A DNA stretch of 17,843 nucleotides from Nitrospinota bacterium (GTDB lineage Bacteria > Nitrospinota > Nitrospinia > UBA9942), in contig JACRGN010000243.1 in assembly GCA_016234205.1 (NCBI GenBank), positions 1 to 17,843 on the forward strand. Reading direction: 5' to 3'. Below are positions 6,879 through 13,510 of the stretch, piece after piece. Position numbers and translations under genes: made by a program. Numbering within the stretch: position 1 is the first letter of the stretch; every line of letters begins with the position of its first letter. The notes below the pieces were generated by a model. That model saw nothing but the letters and a program-made list of their open reading frames with translations, made no database searches and had not been told where the DNA came from.

Positions 6879-8517
6879 GCAAAAGAATCATATAATATAT
6901 CTTTTCATCTTTTTTTTCTCCCTCCTCTATCTACTCATATTTCAAAACTATGGCTTAAACCTCTGGGATGAGGGAAATCTTTTAAATGGCTCTTTGCGGA
7001 CATTGAAAGGTGAGTCGGTTTATGCGGATTTCAATGGATACCCGCCAGGACGCTACATACTCGGTGCTGCTTTATTTAAAATATTCGGAGTAGATATCTC
7101 CGTTATTAGAACTGCCGTAACAGTTATGACATCCGCAGCAGTAGTAATGCTTTATTCCATTTCTTTGAAGATAATCCCCCCTCACCCCCCTTTAGGAAAG
7201 GGGGGACTAAGGGGGGGATTTGCAATTATTCCCCCTATTCTGTTTCTTGTATCCCCTGCTGTTTACTATAACAGGTTCTATCCGATATTTACGATATTTG
7301 GGATATATATGGTCTTTTGGTATCTTGACTTACAACATGTCAAGACAGGTCTAGAAAAAGAAACCTCAACCTCCCCTTCCTCCCCTCCTTACAAAGGAGG
7401 GGGAAGAGGGGTGGTTCTTGCCCTCTCTGCCTTTTTTGCCATGCTTTTCAAGTTGGAGATAGGTATAGGTATTGCGCTCATATCAATAATCATACTCCTC
7501 TGGAGACGACTCCCGGCCATCCTTTACTTCTCACTTACCTTGAGTCTATCTATGATATTGGTAATCCTCTATTATAAAAGCAGTATTGATATATACCGTC
7601 TTATATACGATACCTATTTTCAGGTATTCAAGATTTCTGAGTTATGGGGAAATCCCTTTCCAAATCTATTTTCAACTGAACTATGGAAAAGATTTGATAC
7701 CTATGAAATTTTTTTAGTCCTCCTCTTTTATCTACCTCCACTTATTTACCTTATAACCCTATTTATTCTGATACAGAGGCGACTCACGCCTTGGTACAAA
7801 CAGGTCTTAAGACCTGTTGCTGCTGACTCCCGGTTCCCGGCTCTCCTTGCTATCCCTCTTTTCTTTGGTATCTATACATATAATCTTGTCATTTGGAGGA
7901 CAGGATTTGATAATCTTATCAGATGCCTTCCATCTGCATGGATATTGGGTGCTTATCTATTATATTTACTTCGCATACGATTGTTTAAGTGGACAGGTGA
8001 AAAGATATTATCTTATGCGGTTGTACTGTGTTTACCACTATGGTTTTTATATATGATGCTCTTTTATGGTGATTTTTATACAGGCTCTATTGGAGAGATG
8101 AGAAAACCTCATATTCCTCTTTCAATGGAAAGGGCTAACAATATCTATACTGACCCTATTGAAGCATCATGGATAAAAGAAATAACCGGGTATATCAAAA
8201 ATAATACATCGTCTGAAAATACGATTTTTGTAGTCCCTCTTAATCCACTTTGGTATTTTTTAACAGATAGAAAGAACCCTACATACTATGAATGGATACT
8301 GCCGGGAGAATTAAAAACCAAAACAGAACAGGTGAAGGTTATAGAACAATTGAAAAAGACGGTACCGTCATTTATAATATATGCAGATATAGCCATAGAC
8401 AACAGGGAAGAAAGACGATTTTCAAACTATGCCCCAATGATATTTGATTTTATAATAAATAATTATCATATTGAAAAAACAGTCGGTTTTTTCCAGATAT
8501 GGAGGTATGGGAAATGA
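6868..8517 (+). CDS. GT-C/ArnT-like integral membrane glycosyltransferase with in-frame palindromes
   Basis: This 549-residue protein has about ten hydrophobic helices. After the first helix comes 'YGLNLWDEGNLLNGSLRTL' with the acidic pair D34-E35, then 'FNGYPPGRYILGAALFKIFG', the layout of GT39/GT83-type transferases (ArnT, protein mannosyltransferase relatives), which take a sugar from a polyprenyl phosphate at the outer face of the inner membrane. A soluble C-terminal part of about 140 residues follows the last helix. Two GC-rich palindromes are translated in-frame: 'PPHPPLGKGGLRGG' near residues 104-118 and 'SPSSPPYKGGGRG' near 169-181, both between helices. The start overlaps the previous stop by 11 bp and the stop overlaps the next start (ATGA), so translation is coupled. 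The GT-C fold call is likely; donor and acceptor are unknown. Confidence 0.72.
   Translation: MDNRQKNHIIYLFIFFFSLLYLLIFQNYGLNLWDEGNLLNGSLRTLKGESVYADFNGYPPGRYILGAALFKIFGVDISVIRTAVTVMTSAAVVMLYSISLKIIPPHPPLGKGGLRGGFAIIPPILFLVSPAVYYNRFYPIFTIFGIYMVFWYLDLQHVKTGLEKETSTSPSSPPYKGGGRGVVLALSAFFAMLFKLEIGIGIALISIIILLWRRLPAILYFSLTLSLSMILVILYYKSSIDIYRLIYDTYFQVFKISELWGNPFPNLFSTELWKRFDTYEIFLVLLFYLPPLIYLITLFILIQRRLTPWYKQVLRPVAADSRFPALLAIPLFFGIYTYNLVIWRTGFDNLIRCLPSAWILGAYLLYLLRIRLFKWTGEKILSYAVVLCLPLWFLYMMLFYGDFYTGSIGEMRKPHIPLSMERANNIYTDPIEASWIKEITGYIKNNTSSENTIFVVPLNPLWYFLTDRKNPTYYEWILPGELKTKTEQVKVIEQLKKTVPSFIIYADIAIDNREERRFSNYAPMIFDFIINNYHIEKTVGFFQIWRYGK
7173..7220. repeat. GC-rich palindromic element inside the GT-C gene (first)
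   Basis: AATCCCCCC (7173-7181) and GGGGGGATT (7212-7220) are the outer arms, and CCCCCCTTTAGG meets an AAAGGGGGG tract inside. The homopolymeric C and G runs are very unlike the AT-rich surroundings. The element is translated in-frame in an inter-helix loop. Confidence 0.88.
7363..7415. repeat. GC-rich palindromic element inside the GT-C gene (second)
   Basis: A tract beginning ACCTCAACCTCCCC and closing around CCCTCCTT-ACA-AAGGAGGGG forms an imperfect hairpin. It is similar in composition to the element at 7173-7220 but not identical. It is translated in-frame about 65 residues further on. Confidence 0.82.
7800..7845. repeat. 18-bp perfect palindrome followed by a degenerate heptamer triplet
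   Basis: ACAGGTCTTAAGACCTGT at 7800-7817 is a perfect palindrome inside the GT-C gene. It is followed at 7825-7845 by GACTCCC, GGTTCCC and GGCTCTC, a loose run of three 7-bp units. The palindrome is certain; grouping the triplet with the other heptamer arrays is tentative. Confidence 0.6.
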
Positions 8518-9200
8518 TAAGACAGAATACAGAAGCATGCCCTGAGCGAAGTCTAAGGGACAGAAGACAGAAGACAGAATTATGGAGTCAGAATAATTTT
8601 ATTCTTTTTTCTATTTTATTCCTTTGCATTTTCCTTTCTTGTAAAACAATTTTAACCTCCGCACTCCGAACTCCGCACTCCGAACTCATAAAAGAGGTAT
8701 ATCACAAAGAGGTGCAATATCTGAAAGCGAGAGTATCCAATGACTTAAATACCTTGTATTTCTTTCAGCACCCTGAATATAAGGTTATAATAGATATTGA
8801 TAAATTTAAATCATCTGGAGGGGAGATACAGCTTGATTATTCATCTATTACAGAACAAAATCCAGTTCCTCATGTTTATATAATCCCTCACCAATTTCCT
8901 GCGAGTGTGAAGGATTTTAGGATAGAAAAATGTTTTATAGGGAAAGAGGGAAGATACGCTAAATTTAATGCAATTATTGTAATGAATCTATTTTTACCAT
9001 TTGTAAGAGGTCCTGTGGAGAGGGAGGCGAGAAATATAGAGTATTGGGAGAAGGTTAATGGGGAATGGTTTGTTTTAAACAAGGTAAGACCCAACCCATC
9101 TCATATATCCGGTGCTGTTACCGCAACACCTATTAATCTCCCTGAAGAGAAGGCAGAGTATATAGAGGTAGATACCAGACTTGTAACGTCAGACCTTTAG
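8514..9200 (+). CDS. Putative lipoprotein of unknown function with repeat-encoded N-terminus
   Basis: I choose ATG 8514: it overlaps the previous TGA (ATGA) and has GGAGG 8 nt upstream, while the earlier in-frame ATG at 8499 has no ribosome site. The product is 228 residues. The N-terminus is unusual: a charged stretch (about 5-25) encoded by a heptamer array with a 24-bp insert precedes a hydrophobic helix ending IFLSC, a possible lipidation site with a non-ideal -3 Phe. Another heptamer array then encodes about ten residues of the mature part. The remaining 170 residues look soluble, with several beta strands and '...YWEKVNGEWFVLNKV', reminiscent of small lipoproteins that resemble NTF2-like or DUF4878-like folds; I cannot assign a family. 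It is the last gene of the 4576-9200 operon, 27 bp from a convergent gene. Confidence 0.75.
   Translation: MIRQNTEACPERSLRDRRQKTELWSQNNFILFSILFLCIFLSCKTILTSALRTPHSELIKEVYHKEVQYLKARVSNDLNTLYFFQHPEYKVIIDIDKFKSSGGEIQLDYSSITEQNPVPHVYIIPHQFPASVKDFRIEKCFIGKEGRYAKFNAIIVMNLFLPFVRGPVEREARNIEYWEKVNGEWFVLNKVRPNPSHISGAVTATPINLPEEKAEYIEVDTRLVTSDL
8520..8578. repeat. Heptanucleotide array (unit AGACAGA) interrupted by a 24-bp element
   Basis: Units AGACAGA (8520-8526) and ATACAGA (8527-8533) are followed by 24 bp (8534-8557) and then GGACAGA, AGACAGA, AGACAGA (8558-8578). Removing the 24 bp leaves an unbroken 5 x 7 array. The insert contains CCCTGAGCGAAGTC. The unit is the reverse complement of the TCTGTCT array at 2384-2418. 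Confidence 0.85.
8659..8686. repeat. Heptanucleotide tandem array (CCGCACT/CCGAACT alternating), 4 copies
   Basis: Four contiguous units alternate CCGCACT and CCGAACT, giving a 14-bp superperiod. The tract encodes ALRTPHSEL directly after the putative lipidated Cys region of the protein at 8514. Confidence 0.92.
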
Positions 9201-9227
9201 ATTTGAAAATAGCCAATATAAGTTCTT

Positions 9228-10229
9228 CTATTTTTTCTGCCACCAAAACCATATATCAGGAGCTTCTTGCCAGTAATTGCAGTCTTTACAAATGGGGATT
9301 TTATCGTATTCTCCGAGGAGATGGTATTTACGGTATCTATATAATTTTTCATTTTGCCATATTTCTGAGAGGGTCTGTTTGTTTACATTTCCAATAATCT
9401 CATCACAATTCCAATCAGCACAACAAAGAGACACCTCACCATTCCAGTTTATTGCAGGAGAAAACCAGAGGGCATGGCATGGATACCTCTTTTTTGTATT
9501 TTGCTCCTTTAGTGTAATATCCGATTTTGCGCCGCTTCCCCATGTGCGAAAATATAAAATTGAAATATCAACATCATATTTGCTCCATTTTTTAACAAAC
9601 CCATCAATCTCATTTAAGGTTTCTTCCATTTTTATAATCTGTAATGTAATCAACGGCTTTTTTGTATATAGTTTCTTCTTAAGAGCCAGGAGATTCTCAA
9701 CATTTTTTTCTACCCTATCAAGCATGCCACCTTTAACTTTTTTATATGTTTCTGGAATTACAGCGTCGATGCTAATGTTAAGTCGGTCAAGCCCTGTTTC
9801 AATAAATGACCTTGCAATCTCTTCAGTAAGTGCAATTCCATTTGTTGAGATATAGATAGATGACTTTTTGTTCTTATTTCTTATAATCCTCATCATATTA
9901 CCTATGTCTTTATGGAGTAGAGGTTCTCCATCTTTATGTAATATGAAATTGCCGTGTTCATATTTTACACTTTCATCAATTATCTTTGTAAATAATCCCA
10001 TATCCATAAATCCGATGCCTTTCCTGCTATTTTCTCGTGGACACATGCGGCAGGTAAGATTACAGGCATTGGTCGGTTCAATATTGAAGGTAGGTGGATA
10101 AGCATAATCAATCATTCTTTGAAGTATTACTTTATAAAGAAGCAGTAAAAAACCATTCCTTTGAATTGATTTTTTAACCTTTTTGCCAATGGATGTTGCC
10201 TTTGCTATTTTTAATAAAGGTTTAAACAT
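9228..10229 (-). CDS. Radical SAM/SPASM protein
   Basis: This 333-residue protein has the radical SAM motif CNLTCRMC (Cys 56, 60, 63) in 'FNIEPTNACNLTC', a degenerate GGEP site ('KDGEPLLH'), 'YISTNG', and a C-terminal SPASM-type domain: Cys 251, a CC pair at 269-270 in 'NGEVSLCCADWNC' (Cys 275), 'IIGNVNKQTLSEIW', then CKDC (314-317). It therefore likely binds the SAM cluster plus an auxiliary cluster. Enzymes of this layout mature peptides or modify sugars and other small molecules; no precursor peptide is recognised beside it. It starts 3 bp after the SGNH hydrolase stop, so the two form an operon. It converges on the 4576-9200 operon with only 27 bp between stops and no visible terminator. 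No dispersed repeats are seen inside. It is only distantly similar to the radical SAM protein at 5679. Confidence 0.9.
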   Translation of the reverse strand: MFKPLLKIAKATSIGKKVKKSIQRNGFLLLLYKVILQRMIDYAYPPTFNIEPTNACNLTCRMCPRENSRKGIGFMDMGLFTKIIDESVKYEHGNFILHKDGEPLLHKDIGNMMRIIRNKNKKSSIYISTNGIALTEEIARSFIETGLDRLNISIDAVIPETYKKVKGGMLDRVEKNVENLLALKKKLYTKKPLITLQIIKMEETLNEIDGFVKKWSKYDVDISILYFRTWGSGAKSDITLKEQNTKKRYPCHALWFSPAINWNGEVSLCCADWNCDEIIGNVNKQTLSEIWQNEKLYRYRKYHLLGEYDKIPICKDCNYWQEAPDIWFWWQKK

Positions 10230-10232
10230 TTT

Positions 10233-11519
10233 TTATTTATCGTTGAGGGGTCTCGCCTCAATTATTTTTTTTGAAACGATTTCTTCAAAAAGTTTTTCTG
10301 CCTTAATCGGCTGTCCCTTGCTGTTTAAATGATATATATCTGCATATAATTCTTCCCTCTGGGGGATTAAATTATAGAGGTCAATAAAGGGGATATTTTC
10401 TTTTTCTGTAATGCTCTTTAAAATATGGTGATTTTCAAGTAATGCTTCTATAGCCTTAGCCTTGTTATGGGAGATGTTGAGGATAGGTGTTGTTAACAGG
10501 ACAACTTTAATACCAAATTGCCTCGTAATGCCGATGAGAGATAGTATGTTCCTCTCAAATGGGTATGGTGAATGAGCTTCCATATTTCCTTGTGTCATCT
10601 CATTTACATAGGGATATTGAGATTGTATCCATTTTGATATTTTGGGGTCATTGGTTACATCCACTAATCCGTGCCAGTAGTTTGGCCACCATTTATTGGC
10701 AGGAGATGTGTATTTACGCAAGATGGTAGAGAGAAATGCTGATGATTCCCATATTTTGAGTGGTGGAATCTGCATTGGTTTGTAGTATTCTGCGTAGTCG
10801 CTGCGGGAATTGTCCGATATACGCACTGCTGCATCATTTAAACCATCCATTAAGAAAATTATATCAGGTTCAAAATCCAACAGATAGGTAGCAAAATTGA
10901 TGAGGGAATGGACTGAAGACCATGTAGGAACTCCTGCATTAATGACCTCAATAGATTTTTTCCCTTCAAAAAATTGGTTTAGCTTATCCTCCAGTATTTC
11001 TGTAAATACTTTATCTCCTCCCCCTATACCGCTTTCGTATGTGGTGCTTCCACCCATAAAAATAATCCTAACTGAATTCGGATGTTTTTTTAGAGTTATA
11101 TCTTTACCCCTGAAGCCAAAATTATTGTGTCTTATCCCTCCCATAGATGTGCTGTTTGGGATTATCTCAAAAGACTTAAATGTTGTTTGTCTATAAATAC
11201 CAATATTTTTTTTAAGTTCGATAAAGGGTTGCTTTGTAAGAAAAAGATAACTCCTCAGACCCATTTCTGGGGCGAGTATGATTAACAGAATGAGAATAGA
11301 AATCCAAAAATTTCCAAAATTAGTAAATTGTGAAATTGCAAAACTTGAGAATAGTATAATTACGGTGAGACTGAATATGCAGATAAAAAAATATTTAAAA
11401 GAAAATAATTTTAAAATAAGATTATTACCATTACCCTCGTGCAACCAGAGAAAACTCCACAAAAAATATAAAAAAAAGGTGAGGATATAGAGAAACACCT
11501 TCAATTTGAAACTTTTCAC
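10233..11519 (-). CDS. Membrane-anchored SGNH/GDSL-family hydrolase
   Basis: This 428-residue protein has three N-terminal hydrophobic helices (about 5-27, 40-62, 70-86) and an extracytoplasmic SGNH domain. Block I is 'RIIFMGGSTTY' with nucleophile Ser158, block II Gly196 in 'NAGVPTW', block III Asn228 in 'DGLND', and block V Asp394-x-x-His397 in 'DIYHLN'. All four catalytic or oxyanion positions are present, so an active esterase or acyltransferase-type enzyme is likely. In surface-polysaccharide loci such proteins add or remove O-acyl groups, which fits the neighbourhood. The start is GTG at 11519 with a poor ribosome site; a downstream GTG would shorten the cytoplasmic end by only a few residues. 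It is followed 3 bp later by the radical SAM gene. Family confidence is high; the substrate is unknown. Confidence 0.88.
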   Translation of the reverse strand: MKSFKLKVFLYILTFFLYFLWSFLWLHEGNGNNLILKLFSFKYFFICIFSLTVIILFSSFAISQFTNFGNFWISILILLIILAPEMGLRSYLFLTKQPFIELKKNIGIYRQTTFKSFEIIPNSTSMGGIRHNNFGFRGKDITLKKHPNSVRIIFMGGSTTYESGIGGGDKVFTEILEDKLNQFFEGKKSIEVINAGVPTWSSVHSLINFATYLLDFEPDIIFLMDGLNDAAVRISDNSRSDYAEYYKPMQIPPLKIWESSAFLSTILRKYTSPANKWWPNYWHGLVDVTNDPKISKWIQSQYPYVNEMTQGNMEAHSPYPFERNILSLIGITRQFGIKVVLLTTPILNISHNKAKAIEALLENHHILKSITEKENIPFIDLYNLIPQREELYADIYHLNSKGQPIKAEKLFEEIVSKKIIEARPLNDK

Positions 11520-11599
11520 TTTCTATTATTTATTTTTTACACTATAATTACCCATAAATGCAATTGCCTATCCCTGCTTTTCAAAGATATTTGAGTTCT

Positions 11600-11698
11600 T
11601 CAATATAATGGGTAAATAGTATGTGGTGGTTCGTTATTTTTTTTAGGTTTTTCTTTTTTAAGAATTGATATAAGCCATTTTAAAAATCTTTTTAACAT
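11600..11698 (-). CDS. Possible 32-residue small protein (tentative)
   Basis: An ATG-initiated minus-strand frame of 32 residues lies 81 bp upstream of the SGNH gene, in otherwise gene-free DNA. It begins with an amphipathic or membrane-seeking basic helix (MLKRFLKWLISILKK) and continues with a Lys/Asn/Pro-rich tail ending in PLY. No ribosome site is visible. A TTGACT/TAAATT promoter-like pair just upstream would start transcription within a few bases of the ATG, implying a leaderless mRNA. Composition in AT-rich DNA could produce this by chance. Confidence 0.3.
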   Translation of the reverse strand: MLKRFLKWLISILKKEKPKKNNEPPHTIYPLY

Positions 11699-11707
11699 AA
11701 CAGTTTA

Positions 11708-11735
11708 AATTTATCAGAATCCTATAACAAGTCAA
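11708..11735 (-). promoter_or_regulatory. Candidate promoter for the SGNH / radical SAM unit
   Basis: On the minus strand TTGACT (11735-11730) and TAAATT (11713-11708) are 16 bp apart. The start would fall near 11701, ahead of the small ORF and the SGNH gene. The -10 box matches only four of six positions. Confidence 0.35.
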
Positions 11736-11748
11736 GTATTTTATTGAG

Positions 11749-13494
11749 ATGTGTTTTATTAAGATGAAATCACTACAGCCAACATCTGAAGCAATCTATA
11801 TTAAACATATACTAATCCTGCTTGTTATAACTCTTCTCGTCTGGGGCAATACCCTCTCTAATGGCTTTGCCTATGACGATACCGTTACTATCGCAAACAA
11901 TCAATTTATCAGAGAGTGGGGCAATATTCCCAAACTACTGTCAAAGGACTACTTCAATCTTTCAGGAGAACTGACCTACCGTCCCTTGGTTACTCTGACC
12001 TATTTTCTGGATTATTCATTGTGGGGAATGAAACCTTCCAAATATCATCTAACCAATCTTATTATTCATGCTTCAAATGTGATCTTTCTTTACCTTTTCA
12101 TCATTTTACTATTGGGAAATGTCAAGATAGCCTTTCTATCTGCCCTTCTCTTTGATGTGCATCCTGTTCAGGCAGAGGCGGTTAATGCCATCTCCTTCAG
12201 GGAAGACCTTCTTACGGTATTCTTCCTTTTACCCTCTTTCATTCTATTTATAAGACTGTTTGTAGATTTCAAATCAGGCTATATACGGAGATTGTTCTAT
12301 TCAGTAAGCCTATCTTTATATGCTTTAGCCCTGTTTTCAAAGGAAATGGCTATTACTTATCCTTTGTTTTTAATCGGTTATATCTACTCATTTCACAGTG
12401 AAAAGGTTAGGGAAAGGATAGGTTACTTCATTTCTCTCATCGGTGGCTATGTGATTGTCACCCTGATATATCTCCTGATATACCTTGGACCTTTAGGAAA
12501 TAGCAATTCCAGAGAATTTCCATATACCATACCTGATCTTCCAATACGCTTATTGACACTCCCAATGGTAATTGTAAGATATTTTCTGCTCTTTATCTTC
12601 CCATACAATCTTAATGCAGATTATATTCCAGACTTCAATAGTTCTTTAATAGAGCCTTCTTTAATAATCTCGCTCATAATAATCAGTGGTATTGGTGCAG
12701 CAGCAATTCTCCTATCACGAAAAGACAGGAGGGCAATATACGGCATGTTTTGGTTCTTTATCAGTTTGATGCCAGTTATGAATATAGTGCCGATAGCTTA
12801 TGTTATTGCGGAAAGATACCTCTATCTTCCATTAATAGGCTTAAGCTTCTTCACTTCAATCTTCCTTATAACTACCTATAATGGAATGCCTGGCTACATT
12901 AAAATTGGAGGTTTATCTGCATTAGGGATTATCGTCATACTTCTCAGCATTCGGAGTGTTTATAGAAATATTGATTGGAAAGATGACATGATTCTCTGGT
13001 CAAAGACGATAATCACCTCTCCGAATAGTTTCATGGCACATAACAATCTTGGAATCGCTTATGCAAACCATGGCAATCTCAATGAAGCCATAAAGGAATA
13101 CAAGACTGCTATAAGATTAAAACCAGATTACCTGAATGGCTATAACAATCTTGGAATCGCTTATGCAAGCCATGGCAATCTCAATGAAGCCGTAAAGGAA
13201 TATAAGACTGCTATAAGATTGAAACCAGATGACCCATTGCCATATTACAATCTTGGGAATGCTTATGGAAAGCAGGGACGGTGGCAGGAGGCGATAGAGG
13301 CATATAAGACTTCTTTGAGCCTTAAGCCCGATTCAGCGGACACTCATTATAAGCTGGGACTTGTTTACTTTCTGCAGGAACACTATCAGGAAGCCTTTTT
13401 AGAGTGGAATACTGTTATATCCATTACACCAGACCATGTCTCCGCAAAAAATGGTCTTGAGATTCTTAAGAAAAAAACAGAACAAACTCCTTAA
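11749..13494 (+). CDS. TMTC-like membrane GT-C protein with C-terminal TPRs (no repeat inserts)
   Basis: This 581-residue paralogue of the protein at 1670 has the same signatures: 'FAYDD' with Asp43-Asp44, 'HPVQAEAVNAISFREDLL' at 138-155, 'FSKEMA' at 196-201, 'AERYLYLPLIG' at 354-364, 'RNIDWKDDMILWSK', then four TPR units (about 426-563). The region between 'HASN' and 'HPV' is the short ancestral-looking loop. Eukaryotic TMTCs are O-mannosyltransferases using dolichyl-phosphate mannose; the bacterial function is inferred to be transfer from a polyprenyl-phosphate sugar in the periplasm. The first two TPRs are nearly identical at the DNA level, a recent 102-bp duplication. The start is uncertain: ATG 11749 or ATG 11764 (Met6), neither with a clear ribosome site. 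The DegT gene follows 16 bp later and is probably co-transcribed. Confidence 0.86.
   Translation: MCFIKMKSLQPTSEAIYIKHILILLVITLLVWGNTLSNGFAYDDTVTIANNQFIREWGNIPKLLSKDYFNLSGELTYRPLVTLTYFLDYSLWGMKPSKYHLTNLIIHASNVIFLYLFIILLLGNVKIAFLSALLFDVHPVQAEAVNAISFREDLLTVFFLLPSFILFIRLFVDFKSGYIRRLFYSVSLSLYALALFSKEMAITYPLFLIGYIYSFHSEKVRERIGYFISLIGGYVIVTLIYLLIYLGPLGNSNSREFPYTIPDLPIRLLTLPMVIVRYFLLFIFPYNLNADYIPDFNSSLIEPSLIISLIIISGIGAAAILLSRKDRRAIYGMFWFFISLMPVMNIVPIAYVIAERYLYLPLIGLSFFTSIFLITTYNGMPGYIKIGGLSALGIIVILLSIRSVYRNIDWKDDMILWSKTIITSPNSFMAHNNLGIAYANHGNLNEAIKEYKTAIRLKPDYLNGYNNLGIAYASHGNLNEAVKEYKTAIRLKPDDPLPYYNLGNAYGKQGRWQEAIEAYKTSLSLKPDSADTHYKLGLVYFLQEHYQEAFLEWNTVISITPDHVSAKNGLEILKKKTEQTP
13041..13233. repeat. 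102-bp tandem duplication of a TPR unit
   Basis: The sequence from 13041 (TAACAATCTTGGAATCGC...) recurs at 13143 with only a few substitutions over about 90 bp. The 102-bp period equals 34 codons, one TPR. A third, more diverged unit follows from about 13245. Confidence 0.92.
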
Positions 13495-13510
13495 AAGGAT
13501 TTGAGAGTGA

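Noticed and set aside
8499..8513. Upstream ATG 8499 as start of the putative lipoprotein
   Set aside because: No ribosome site precedes it, while ATG 8514 has GGAGG at the right distance and an ATGA overlap with the upstream stop.
9277..9855. A 192-codon plus-strand open frame
   Set aside because: It is antisense to the radical SAM gene at 9228-10229, which has full family motifs; the plus frame has no recognisable features.
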